Origin: Duganella fentianensis
Lineage (GTDB): Bacteria > Pseudomonadota > Gammaproteobacteria > Burkholderiales > Burkholderiaceae_D
Direction of reading: 5' to 3'
Assembly: GCF_009857835.1 (NCBI RefSeq)
Contig: NZ_WWCL01000002.1
Span: forward strand, 372,001-436,000
Length of the DNA stretch: 64,000 nucleotides
Each line of letters starts with the position of its first letter. Positions within the stretch are counted from its first letter, which is position 1. This document shows, one piece after another, positions 7,084 to 14,556 of the stretch. The translations under genes and the position numbers were made by a program. The notes under the pieces were generated by a model that was given only the letters and a program-made list of their open reading frames with translations, was not told where the DNA came from and did not search any database.

Positions 7084-9444
7084 ATGCAACGTCGACAGCT
7101 ACTGCAGGGCGCCGCCGGTCTGGGGCTGATGGCGGGCTGGCATGGCGCAGCCCATGCGCGCCCGGCTGGCACGGATTTTCCATCTGCCGCCCGGGCGCTG
7201 CCGCTGTCGGCGGTCCGCTTGACGCCGTCGATCTACGCGCAGGCTTTGCAGGCCAATCAGGCGTATCTGCTGCGTCTGAACGCCGACCGTTTCCTGCACA
7301 ACTATCACCGTTTCGCCGGCTTGCCGACCAAAGGCGCCATCTACGGCGGCTGGGAGTCTGACACCATCGCTGGCGAAGGGCTGGGCCACTATCTGTCCGC
7401 GCTGTCGCTGATGTATGCGCAGACCGGCAATGCGGCGCTCAAGCCACGCATAGATTACATCGTGGCCGAACTGGCACGGGTGCAGCAGGCGCATGGCGAT
7501 GGCTATGTTGCTGGCTTCATGCGCAAGCGCGCAGATGGCTCGCTGGTCGATGGCCGCGAGATCTTCCCTGAAATTATGCGCGGCGAGATCAAGTCGGCCG
7601 GCTTCGATCTGAATGGTTGCTGGGTGCCCCTGTATAACTGGCATAAGCTGTTCGCCGGACTGTTCGACGCGCAGACGCATGCGGGCAATACCCAGTCCCT
7701 GTCCGTCGCTCTGGGGCTGGCGGGCTATATCGAGCGGGTGTTCGCCGCCCTCAGCGATGATCAGGTGCAGCAGGTGCTGGCCTGCGAGCATGGCGGCATC
7801 AACGAGAGTTTTGCCGAACTCTATGCCCGTAGCCACGATCAGCGCTGGCTGGCGCTGGCGCGGCGCCTGCATCACGATAAGGTTATGCTGCCGCTCGCGC
7901 AGGGCCGCGATGAACTGGCCAATCTGCATTCCAACACCCAGATTCCCAAACTGATAGGCCTTGCACGTCTGCGCGAACTGGACGGTCGCCGTAGCGATGG
8001 TGAAGCGGCGGAGTTTTTCTGGCGCCGCGTCACCCAGCACCATAGTTACGTCATCGGCGGGAATGGCGATCGCGAATATTTCTTTGCTCCCGACAGCATC
8101 GCCGACCACATCACCGAGCAGACCTGCGAAGCCTGCGCCAGCTACAACATGCTCAAGCTGACCCGCCATCTGTATAGCTGGGCGCCGGATGCCGCTTACT
8201 TCGACTACTACGAACGCACCCACCTGAATCATATTCTGGCCCACCAGAACCCCCGTACCGGCATGTTCACCTACATGACGCCGCTGATGTCGGGAACGGC
8301 GCGTGAATATTCGAGCGAGGATAACGACTTCTGGTGCTGCGTCCTGTCCGGCATGGAGAGCCACGCCAAACATGGCGATTCGATCTACTGGGAGCAGGGC
8401 GACACGCTGTTCGTCAATCTGTACATCCCGTCGACGGTGGACTGGCACAACGCCAGACTGGAACTGAATACGCGCTATCCGTTTGAAGAGGATATCGACC
8501 TGACTGTGCGCCGTTTGCCGGGCCCGCGCCAGTTCACGCTGGCGCTGCGTTTGCCTGCATGGGCCAGCAGCCACACGGTGCTGGTCAATGGCAAGGCGCA
8601 CGCCGCCAGTCAGCAGAAGGGTTATCTGCTGATACGCCGGCGCTGGCGCGCTGGCGACACTGTGCGCCTGTCATTGCCCCTAGCCTTGCGGCTGGAACGG
8701 GCGCCCGGCAACGAACACGTGGTGGCACTGCTGCGCGGCCCGATGGTGCTGGCGGCCGATCTGGGCGCGGCCGACCGGCCATACAGCGGCCTGGCGCCAG
8801 CACTGGTGGGCGCCAATGTACTAGCCGCGTTTGCGCCGACCGATAAGGCGCAGGCGGTGTATCGCAGCGTCGGCACGGGGCGTCCGGCGGACATGAAGTT
8901 CACTCCGTTCTTTGCGCAGTACGACAGGCGCTCGGCAGTATATTTCAACCTCTATACGGACAGCGAGTGGGCGGCGGCGGAAGTTACCTTCCGCCAGCAG
9001 GAAGCCCGTCTCAAGGATCTGGCCGAGCGTTCGGTCGATGTCATGCATCTGGGCGAGATGCAGCCCGAGCGTGATCACGCTCTGCAAGCGGAGATCTCCT
9101 ATCCCGTGGCCTACCGTGGCCGTAACGGCCGCGATGCGCGCACGGGCGGCTACTTCAGCTTCAGTATGAAGTGCGCGGATGGCCCCTTGCTGTTGCAGGC
9201 GAGTTACTGGGGTGAGGAGCGCAACCGCGATTTCTACATCAGCGTCGACGGCCAGCGCATTGCCCACGTGGTGCTCGATGGCAGCCATCCCGGCGTGTTT
9301 ATCGAGCAGGAGTATCCGGTGCCCGAGCATCTCACCCGTGGCAAGTCCAGCGTGGTGGTACGTTTCGATCCTGAGCCGGGTCACACGGCGGGACCGGTGT
9401 TCGGTGTGCGGCTGTTCACCCAGCGCGCGGCCGTCGCGTCCTGA
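7084..9444 (+). CDS. Exported GH127/GH146-type glycoside hydrolase (DUF1680, beta-L-arabinofuranosidase-like)
   Basis: A 786-residue protein with a Tat-like N-terminus (MQRRQLLQGAAGLGLMAG), so probably folded before export. The catalytic alpha/alpha barrel spans about 45-450. Residues matching the zinc-thiolate centre of the characterised Bifidobacterium enzyme HypBA1 are present: Glu349 and Cys351 in CEACASYNM, and the pair Cys418-Cys419 in FWCCVLSGME, one of which would be the nucleophile. Glu331 in GGNGDREYF is the likely acid/base. Beta-sandwich regions follow, with an extra C-terminal module from about residue 620. Family members remove beta-L-arabinofuranose from plant glycans; the exact substrate here is not known. 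No other sugar-use genes are adjacent. Confidence 0.88.
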   Translation: MQRRQLLQGAAGLGLMAGWHGAAHARPAGTDFPSAARALPLSAVRLTPSIYAQALQANQAYLLRLNADRFLHNYHRFAGLPTKGAIYGGWESDTIAGEGLGHYLSALSLMYAQTGNAALKPRIDYIVAELARVQQAHGDGYVAGFMRKRADGSLVDGREIFPEIMRGEIKSAGFDLNGCWVPLYNWHKLFAGLFDAQTHAGNTQSLSVALGLAGYIERVFAALSDDQVQQVLACEHGGINESFAELYARSHDQRWLALARRLHHDKVMLPLAQGRDELANLHSNTQIPKLIGLARLRELDGRRSDGEAAEFFWRRVTQHHSYVIGGNGDREYFFAPDSIADHITEQTCEACASYNMLKLTRHLYSWAPDAAYFDYYERTHLNHILAHQNPRTGMFTYMTPLMSGTAREYSSEDNDFWCCVLSGMESHAKHGDSIYWEQGDTLFVNLYIPSTVDWHNARLELNTRYPFEEDIDLTVRRLPGPRQFTLALRLPAWASSHTVLVNGKAHAASQQKGYLLIRRRWRAGDTVRLSLPLALRLERAPGNEHVVALLRGPMVLAADLGAADRPYSGLAPALVGANVLAAFAPTDKAQAVYRSVGTGRPADMKFTPFFAQYDRRSAVYFNLYTDSEWAAAEVTFRQQEARLKDLAERSVDVMHLGEMQPERDHALQAEISYPVAYRGRNGRDARTGGYFSFSMKCADGPLLLQASYWGEERNRDFYISVDGQRIAHVVLDGSHPGVFIEQEYPVPEHLTRGKSSVVVRFDPEPGHTAGPVFGVRLFTQRAAVAS

Positions 9445-9495
9445 CTATCCTGGCGGGGAGCCGACTCGATATGCGCCATGGCTGCGCTGACGCGG

Positions 9496-9501
9496 TAAAA
9501 T
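9496..9501 (+). promoter_or_regulatory. Probable -10 element of gltX
   Basis: TAAAAT lies 32 bp before the gltX start in the 89-bp gap behind the glycosidase gene. The -35 region is poorly matched. Confidence 0.35.
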
Positions 9502-9533
9502 AGCGGTCTTTATATCTCAGCTTTATTATTCCG

Positions 9534-10943
9534 ATGACCAACGCACCAGCCAAGCCAGTCCGCACCCGTTTTGCCCCTAGCCCGACCGGCTACCTCCATC
9601 TGGGCGGCGCCCGTACCGCGCTGTATTCGTGGGCTTTCGCCCGTCACTTCGGCGGCACCTTCGTGCTGCGGATTGAAGACACTGATCTGGAGCGTTCCAC
9701 CCCGGAAGCCGTGCAGGCGATTATCGACGGCATGGCATGGCTGGGTCTGACCCATGACGAAGGCCCGTTCTACCAGATGAAGCGCATGGACCGCTATCGC
9801 GAAGTGATCGCGCAGATGCTGGAAGCCGGCACGGCCTACCACTGCTATTCGTCGCCGGAAGAAGTGCAGGCCATGCGCGACCGTGCAACCGCCGCCGGCG
9901 AGAAACCACGTTACGACGGTACCTGGCGTCCGGAAGAAGGTAAAGTGCTGCCAGCCATTCCGGAGGGCCGCAAGCCGGTGGTGCGCTTCAAGAACCCGCT
10001 GGACGGTGAAGTGAGCTGGAACGATTTCGTCAAAGGCACCATCACCATCGGCAATAAAGAACTGGACGATCTGGTGATCGCCCGTCCGGACGGCACGCCG
10101 ACCTATAACTTCTGCGTGGCGATCGACGATCTGGATATGGAAATCAGCCACGTACTGCGCGGCGACGACCACGTGAACAACACGCCACGCCAGATCAACA
10201 TCCTGCGCGCCATCGGTGCGCCGCTGCCGGAATACGGCCACCTGCCGATGATCCTCGGTTCCGATGGCCAGAAAATGTCCAAGCGTAAGGATGCCGTGAA
10301 CGTGATGCAGTATCCGGCCGAGGGCTATCTGCCGGAAGCCATCCTCAACTATCTGGCCCGTCTGGGCTGGAGCCATGGCGACGACGAAGTGTTCACTATG
10401 GAGCAGGTGTGCGCATGGTTCGACGGTACCCACCTGTCGAATTCGGCCGCCCAGTTCAACATCGAAAAACTCAACTGGCTGAATAACCACTATATCAAGC
10501 AGGCCGACAATGAACGTCTGGCTGCGCTGGCGCTGCCGCGTATGCAGGCTAACGGCGCTGTATTGGAAGGCGCACCGGCACTGCCGGCCGTGCTGGCGCT
10601 GATGAAGGAGCGCGTCAACACCGTCAACGAGCTGGCTGATGCGGCCATGCTGTTCTTCCGTACGCCGCAGCCGGATGCTGCATTGCTGGCCCAGCACCTG
10701 ACGGATGCCGTCAAACCGGCACTGACGCAATTTGCCGAGCGCTGCAAAACGGTAGAGTGGAGCAAGGAAGCGCTGTCCGCCATGATGAAGGAAGTGCTGG
10801 CGGCGAATGGCCTGAAAATGCCGCAGATGGCCATGCCACTGCGTTTGCTGATCACGGGCCAGTTGCAGACGCCAGCCATCGATGCCGTGCTGCAGATCTT
10901 CGGTCGCGACACCGTGCTGGCCCGTCTGGCGGCACTGGGCTGA
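9534..10943 (+). CDS. gltX: Glutamyl-tRNA synthetase
   Basis: Attaches glutamate to tRNA-Glu in the cytosol. The 469-residue class I enzyme begins [20 protein letters not shown] with the HLGG (HIGH-type) motif at [13 protein letters not shown] (about 21-33) and the KMSKRKD (KMSKS) loop near 247-253; the anticodon-binding helical domain follows. Length is normal for the family. The gene lies immediately upstream of an array containing five copies of its own substrate tRNA-Glu(TTC), although the array has its own promoter at 10983-11010. Confidence 0.97.
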   Translation: MTNAPAKPVRTRFAPSPTGYLHLGGARTALYSWAFARHFGGTFVLRIEDTDLERSTPEAVQAIIDGMAWLGLTHDEGPFYQMKRMDRYREVIAQMLEAGTAYHCYSSPEEVQAMRDRATAAGEKPRYDGTWRPEEGKVLPAIPEGRKPVVRFKNPLDGEVSWNDFVKGTITIGNKELDDLVIARPDGTPTYNFCVAIDDLDMEISHVLRGDDHVNNTPRQINILRAIGAPLPEYGHLPMILGSDGQKMSKRKDAVNVMQYPAEGYLPEAILNYLARLGWSHGDDEVFTMEQVCAWFDGTHLSNSAAQFNIEKLNWLNNHYIKQADNERLAALALPRMQANGAVLEGAPALPAVLALMKERVNTVNELADAAMLFFRTPQPDAALLAQHLTDAVKPALTQFAERCKTVEWSKEALSAMMKEVLAANGLKMPQMAMPLRLLITGQLQTPAIDAVLQIFGRDTVLARLAALG

Positions 10944-10982
10944 TTTCCGGATTGAATTCAGTGCAAAGTTGCAAAAGGGTAT

Positions 10983-11010
10983 TTGCAGAGCGCAGCTTCT
11001 TTGCTATACT
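10983..11010 (+). promoter_or_regulatory. Promoter of the tRNA array
   Basis: TTGCAG (10983-10988), a 16-bp spacer and TATACT (11005-11010) put a start near 11017, 12 bp before the first tRNA-Ala. GC-rich sequence does not immediately follow the -10, so a stringent-type discriminator is not obvious. Confidence 0.6.
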
Positions 11011-11028
11011 CTTGTTTCTGCAGCAAAC

Positions 11029-11104
<76 letters not shown>

Positions 11105-11127
11105 CGTTGCAGAATTGGTTGTTCGCA

Positions 11128-11203
11128 GTCCCCATCGTCTAGAGGCCTAGGACATCACCCTTTCACGGTGAGTACGGGGGTTCGAATCCCCCTGGGGACG
11201 CCA
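11128..11203 (+). tRNA. tRNA-Glu(TTC), copy 1
   Basis: 76 nt with encoded CCA; acceptor stem GTCCCCA with TGGGGAC, anticodon TTC in the loop CTTTCAC. It reads GAA/GAG. All five copies in the array read identically. It follows tRNA-Ala copy 1 by 23 nt. Confidence 0.97.
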
Positions 11204-11283
11204 AGTAGTTTTGTAGTTGACGTTGTTTGTACTGATTGTTTGACATTAGGCTTAGGCCCGATAGAGATACAAGTAGTGAAAAC

Positions 11284-11305
11284 AAAAGTCGCGCAAGCGG
11301 CTTTT
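11284..11305 (+). terminator. Terminator-like hairpin inside the tRNA array
   Basis: AAAAGTCGC (11284-11292) pairs with GCGGCTTTT (11297-11305) around a GCAA loop, with one G-T pair, and is followed by a T-rich stretch. It lies between the first Ala-Glu pair and the second. A possible TTGACA at 11240-11245 lies upstream of the hairpin, without a good -10, and would not by itself explain transcription of later copies. Confidence 0.5.
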
Positions 11306-11321
11306 ATTATTTCTGCGCCCG

Positions 11322-11397
<76 letters not shown>

Positions 11398-11449
11398 ACA
11401 GCGTAGAAGTGATAACGTAGCAAAGTAGTAGAAGTGCCGTAGTTCCAAG

Positions 11450-11525
11450 GTCCCCATCGTCTAGAGGCCTAGGACATCACCCTTTCACGGTGAGTACGGG
11501 GGTTCGAATCCCCCTGGGGACGCCA
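11450..11525 (+). tRNA. tRNA-Glu(TTC), copy 2
   Basis: Identical to copy 1 of tRNA-Glu. The 52-nt spacer after tRNA-Ala copy 2 is longer than in the other Ala-Glu pairs and contains repeated GTAG tetramers. Confidence 0.97.
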
Positions 11526-11583
11526 GCTTTGCCAGAGCTGATGAGTAGTAAAACCGTAGTACACAGAAGACTTTCTGCGCCCG

Positions 11584-11659
<76 letters not shown>

Positions 11660-11684
11660 CTAAATGCGCGGGAAGCACCGACAT

Positions 11685-11760
11685 GTCCCCATCGTCTAGA
11701 GGCCTAGGACATCACCCTTTCACGGTGAGTACGGGGGTTCGAATCCCCCTGGGGACGCCA
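11685..11760 (+). tRNA. tRNA-Glu(TTC), copy 3
   Basis: Identical to the other tRNA-Glu copies. It ends the first transcription unit: a strong rho-independent terminator follows 10 nt later. Confidence 0.97.
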
Positions 11761-11770
11761 AGATATGTAG

Positions 11771-11796
11771 AAAAGCCGCCTGGAGCGGCTTTTTTT
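11771..11796 (+). terminator. Rho-independent terminator of the first tRNA unit
   Basis: AAAAGCCGC (11771-11779), loop CTGGA, then GCGGCTTTTTTT (11785-11796): a 9-bp stem with a long T-tract. Confidence 0.88.
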
Positions 11797-11877
11797 ACGT
11801 CCGGCGCCCGTTTGTGGTGAAGCCGCCAATATTGCAGCGTGTTTTAGCGGTTTTTTGTGCCGGTGAGCGGGATTCTC

Positions 11878-11906
11878 TTGCGTGGCAGGGCGAACGCTGA
11901 TATGAT
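11878..11906 (+). promoter_or_regulatory. Second promoter in the tRNA array
   Basis: TTGCGT (11878-11883), a 17-bp spacer and TATGAT (11901-11906) precede tRNA-Glu copy 4 by 15 bp. Lying after a strong terminator, it makes copies 4 and 5 a separate transcription unit. Confidence 0.65.
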
Positions 11907-11921
11907 TCGCGCCTTAGAAAA

Positions 11922-11997
11922 GTCCCCATCGTCTAGAGGCCTAGGACATCACCCTTTCACGGTGAGTACGGGGGTTCGAATCCCCCTGGGGACGCCA
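11922..11997 (+). tRNA. tRNA-Glu(TTC), copy 4
   Basis: Identical to the other copies, but here without a partnering tRNA-Ala. First gene of the second transcription unit. Confidence 0.97.
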
Positions 11998-12035
11998 GGA
12001 TTTTTCTAACAGGTCAGCAGTACGGACAGTTTTCT

Positions 12036-12111
12036 GTCCCCATCGTCTAGAGGCCTAGGACATCACCCTTTCACGGTGAGTACGGGGGTTCGAATCCCCC
12101 TGGGGACGCCA
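12036..12111 (+). tRNA. tRNA-Glu(TTC), copy 5
   Basis: Identical to the other copies; 38 nt after copy 4 and 8 nt before a terminator. Confidence 0.97.
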
Positions 12112-12119
12112 GATCAAGC

Positions 12120-12144
12120 AAAAAGCCGCCTAGTGCGGCTTTTT
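12120..12144 (+). terminator. Rho-independent terminator of the second tRNA unit
   Basis: AAAAAGCCGC, loop CTAGT, GCGGCTTTTT: a 10-bp stem with A- and T-tracts, nearly the same as the terminator at 11771. Because of the A-tract it could also act on the convergent subtilase gene ending at 12161. Confidence 0.88.
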
Positions 12145-12160
12145 GCTTTTCGGCCCGCCT

Positions 12161-14206
12161 TCACCACATGATGGGGTTGTAGGGCGGAGTGCCCGGCGGG
12201 TGGAACCAGCTGCCGTGGTAGGCCGCCAGTGCTGCACGCGCCGCTTCGCGCGCCAGCGGATCGTACAAGCCCGTATTCATGCCGCTCCCCAGTACCGGAT
12301 TGCTACTCAGATAGGCTAGCGCGGCCGCCGGATTGCCCATCAGTCCCCCGGCATTGCTGACCAGCGGCGTGATCACGCCCGCCTGCTGCGGCGCCACAGC
12401 CTGCGCCAGTGCCGGCGTCTGCAGGCCCACGGCCAGCAGCACATCGGGCATGCCATAGCCGGTGTGGCTCTGGTCGGCCTGGCTGACGCGCCGTGCGCTG
12501 GCGCGGATCAGCTGGAACAGCCGCTCCACTCGTTCGGCACCGCGGCCCAGATAGGGCGCCGTCTGGAAATCGGGGTGATGGGCCAGTGTCAGCGCGGCCA
12601 GCCCCGTCACATGGGGCGTGGCCATGGAGGTGCCATCCCACACAGCGAAATTGTTCGGCGGTACGCAGGACAGGATGGCGACACCGGGCGCACACACGCT
12701 GACCTGCGGACCGAAGCAGCTGAAGCTGGCCGTGAAATAGCCGTAGGCATCGACGTTCTGCGACAGGGTCTGGGCGTGGTAGCTATCGGCGGGGAATTCA
12801 TCGAGCTTGCCGACGGCAGCCACGGCCAGCACATTTGGCGAGGAAGCCGGATACTGCACGGGGCCGCCCGAATTGCCGGCAGCGACGATGCAGGCGATGC
12901 CGGCCCGCTTGGCGCGGATGATCTGCTGCTCCAGCGCTTCCGACACTTCCGTGCCGCCCAGGCTCAGATTGACCACGTCGATCTGTTTGTCGATGCAGTA
13001 TTCGAGCGCATCGATCAGCTGGCTGATCTGGCCGCCGGGGAACAGCTTGCAGGCATGGACTTCCGCATCGGGCGCAAAGCCCCGTATGCCGGAGGCGATA
13101 TCGGCCGCTGCGATGATGCCGGCGCAGTGGGTGCCATGGCCCAGCGTATCCTGCTCCCAGCCATCGGGATTGGTCTTCTTGTTGAGCACATCGAAACCGG
13201 CCTTTATGCCGTGCAGATTGTCGTGGGTGGTAGCGGCGCCGGAATCGATGATGGCGATCTTGATGCCCTGGCCGCGATAATTGCCGGGCAGCTGATCCAG
13301 CCGCATGGCTTTCTGTCCCCAGCAGTAGCAGCGCTGGCGCGGGAAGCCGCTCAGTGCCGGCCAGTCGGCGATGGTCTTGAGCGCCACTTCGTTCACCTGT
13401 TCGCTCTGGATGTCGGGATCGCGCTGGTAGAAACTCCAGTAGTCGGCGCGCGGCTTGACGTACAGGCCGCGCACCGATTGCGCCGTTTCGCCATACAGGG
13501 AAAGGCTTACTTCGCCGTTTGCATCGCTCACGCCGGTGGCGGGCAGCATGCTGCCGAACAGTGTAACCTCCGCTTCCGCAACGGGCGCGCCATCCGCTCC
13601 CGTTACCCGCAGCGCTACATTGAACACGGGGCCGGCACCCGCAGGCAGGACGCCGGTGACCATGGCCGGCTGGCGCGGCTGGGTATCGAGCAGATTCAGG
13701 TGCTGGTCCGGTTCGACCAGCAGGCGGCCCTGTCCCTGCTGATGCAGGATGCTGGCTTTCTGCTCCGTCATGCGTGCCACCAGCACGCCCTGTGCGCCGC
13801 CCATGCCGTCGGCCAGTGCGCCCAGCACGGATTTGGGGCCGACCTTGTCGACCACTTCGATATCGGCGCTATTGCGCAGTGCCTGTTCCAGCGCCGAGAA
13901 CTGCAGTGCCTGCAGGCCCAGCGTCTGCAGGCCGTCGCTCTGGCGCGGTGCGATCACATACTGCTTCTTGCGGGCGCCTATGGTGCTGCGTGCTGCACTG
14001 CCGGACGGGCTGCTACGCGTACCGCTTATGTCGCTAGCGTGCGTGCCGCCGCCGCTGTCCTCGCTGCCGCTGGCCGCACTGCCAGTGCTGCTGCTACGGC
14101 CGCTGCGCGGGCTGCTGTCGCTGGCCATCGTCGGGCTTTCGCCTTCCGTGCCGGCGCGGGATTCCGGCGCGACACTGGCGCCGTCATTGGGATTGGACTT
14201 GGCCAT
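12161..14206 (-). CDS. S8 (subtilisin-type) serine peptidase with internal I9-like propeptide and no signal peptide
   Basis: A 681-residue protein. I chose ATG 14206, 12 bp after the preceding stop with GAAAGGAAG before it. Residues 1-80 are a Ser/Gly-rich, probably disordered segment with no signal peptide. Residues 81-178 look like an Inhibitor_I9 propeptide ending in LLVEPDQHLNLLD; 190-250 resemble a small carboxypeptidase-regulatory-type beta domain. The S8 domain (about 300-590) has the complete set: Asp321 (AIIDSG), His357 (GHGTHCAG), the oxyanion Asn445 (AAGNSGG) and Ser527 (DGTSMATPHVTG). A Gly/Ala/Pro-rich tail follows. It should be an active protease. It is the last gene of an operon with a stand-alone propeptide-like protein and a repeat protein. 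Target and site of action are unknown. Confidence 0.9.
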   Translation of the reverse strand: MAKSNPNDGASVAPESRAGTEGESPTMASDSSPRSGRSSSTGSAASGSEDSGGGTHASDISGTRSSPSGSAARSTIGARKKQYVIAPRQSDGLQTLGLQALQFSALEQALRNSADIEVVDKVGPKSVLGALADGMGGAQGVLVARMTEQKASILHQQGQGRLLVEPDQHLNLLDTQPRQPAMVTGVLPAGAGPVFNVALRVTGADGAPVAEAEVTLFGSMLPATGVSDANGEVSLSLYGETAQSVRGLYVKPRADYWSFYQRDPDIQSEQVNEVALKTIADWPALSGFPRQRCYCWGQKAMRLDQLPGNYRGQGIKIAIIDSGAATTHDNLHGIKAGFDVLNKKTNPDGWEQDTLGHGTHCAGIIAAADIASGIRGFAPDAEVHACKLFPGGQISQLIDALEYCIDKQIDVVNLSLGGTEVSEALEQQIIRAKRAGIACIVAAGNSGGPVQYPASSPNVLAVAAVGKLDEFPADSYHAQTLSQNVDAYGYFTASFSCFGPQVSVCAPGVAILSCVPPNNFAVWDGTSMATPHVTGLAALTLAHHPDFQTAPYLGRGAERVERLFQLIRASARRVSQADQSHTGYGMPDVLLAVGLQTPALAQAVAPQQAGVITPLVSNAGGLMGNPAAALAYLSSNPVLGSGMNTGLYDPLAREAARAALAAYHGSWFHPPGTPPYNPIMW

Positions 14207-14217
14207 GAATCTTCCTT

Positions 14218-14493
14218 TCACAGCGGACCCGCCGAGAGCATGTCGAACATGGTCAGGGGCTGATCCGGTTCTATCGTCAGTTGAGGGGTGGTGTTGCGGA
14301 ACTGCTGGGACAGTGCGCGGGCCTTGGCGCTGCTGATTTCGACCACCAGCGTATGGGGTGCGTCGGGCGGGCCGATGCGATCGAGGATGCGGATTTCCGG
14401 GTCCAGTTCTGCGTGGCTAAGAAAGTCCTGCATGGCCGCATGCGCGCTGGCGTGGATCAGGTAGTGTGCTGGCGCTGTTTGCGTGTCTAACAT
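14218..14493 (-). CDS. Stand-alone I9/propeptide-like protein, candidate inhibitor or chaperone of the adjacent subtilase
   Basis: A 91-residue protein without signal peptide, preceded by a strong AAAGGAGG. By eye it aligns with the propeptide region of the subtilase encoded 11 bp downstream: YLIHAS (11-16) with YVIAPR (83-88), IRILDRIGP (34-42) with IEVVDKVGP (116-124), TLVVEISSAKARAL (48-61) with VLVARMTEQKASIL, and LTIEPDQPLTMFD (72-84) with LLVEPDQHLNLLD (162-174). Ending on a VEPDQ-like motif is typical of subtilisin propeptides, which fold and inhibit their protease. A separate copy could inhibit the mature protease in trans. The homology is seen directly; the inhibitory role is inference. 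Confidence 0.75.
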   Translation of the reverse strand: MLDTQTAPAHYLIHASAHAAMQDFLSHAELDPEIRILDRIGPPDAPHTLVVEISSAKARALSQQFRNTTPQLTIEPDQPLTMFDMLSAGPL

Positions 14494-14516
14494 GGATGCC
14501 TCCTTTGCGGTGCGGT

Positions 14517-14538
14517 CCCTCCGCCAACTGGCGGAGGG
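14517..14538. promoter_or_regulatory. Strong hairpin between repeat-protein gene and propeptide-like gene
   Basis: CCCTCCGCC (14517-14525) and GGCGGAGGG (14530-14538) form a perfect 9-bp stem with loop AACT in the 63-nt gap. There is no T-tract on the minus strand, so it may be an mRNA-stabilising, processing or attenuating element that separates expression of the first gene from the two downstream. Confidence 0.5.
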
Positions 14539-14556
14539 GAGGGAACAGGTGCGCGA

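Noticed and set aside
12464..14263. 599-residue open frame opposite the subtilase
   Set aside because: The subtilase triad is intact on the minus strand; this frame has shadow composition.
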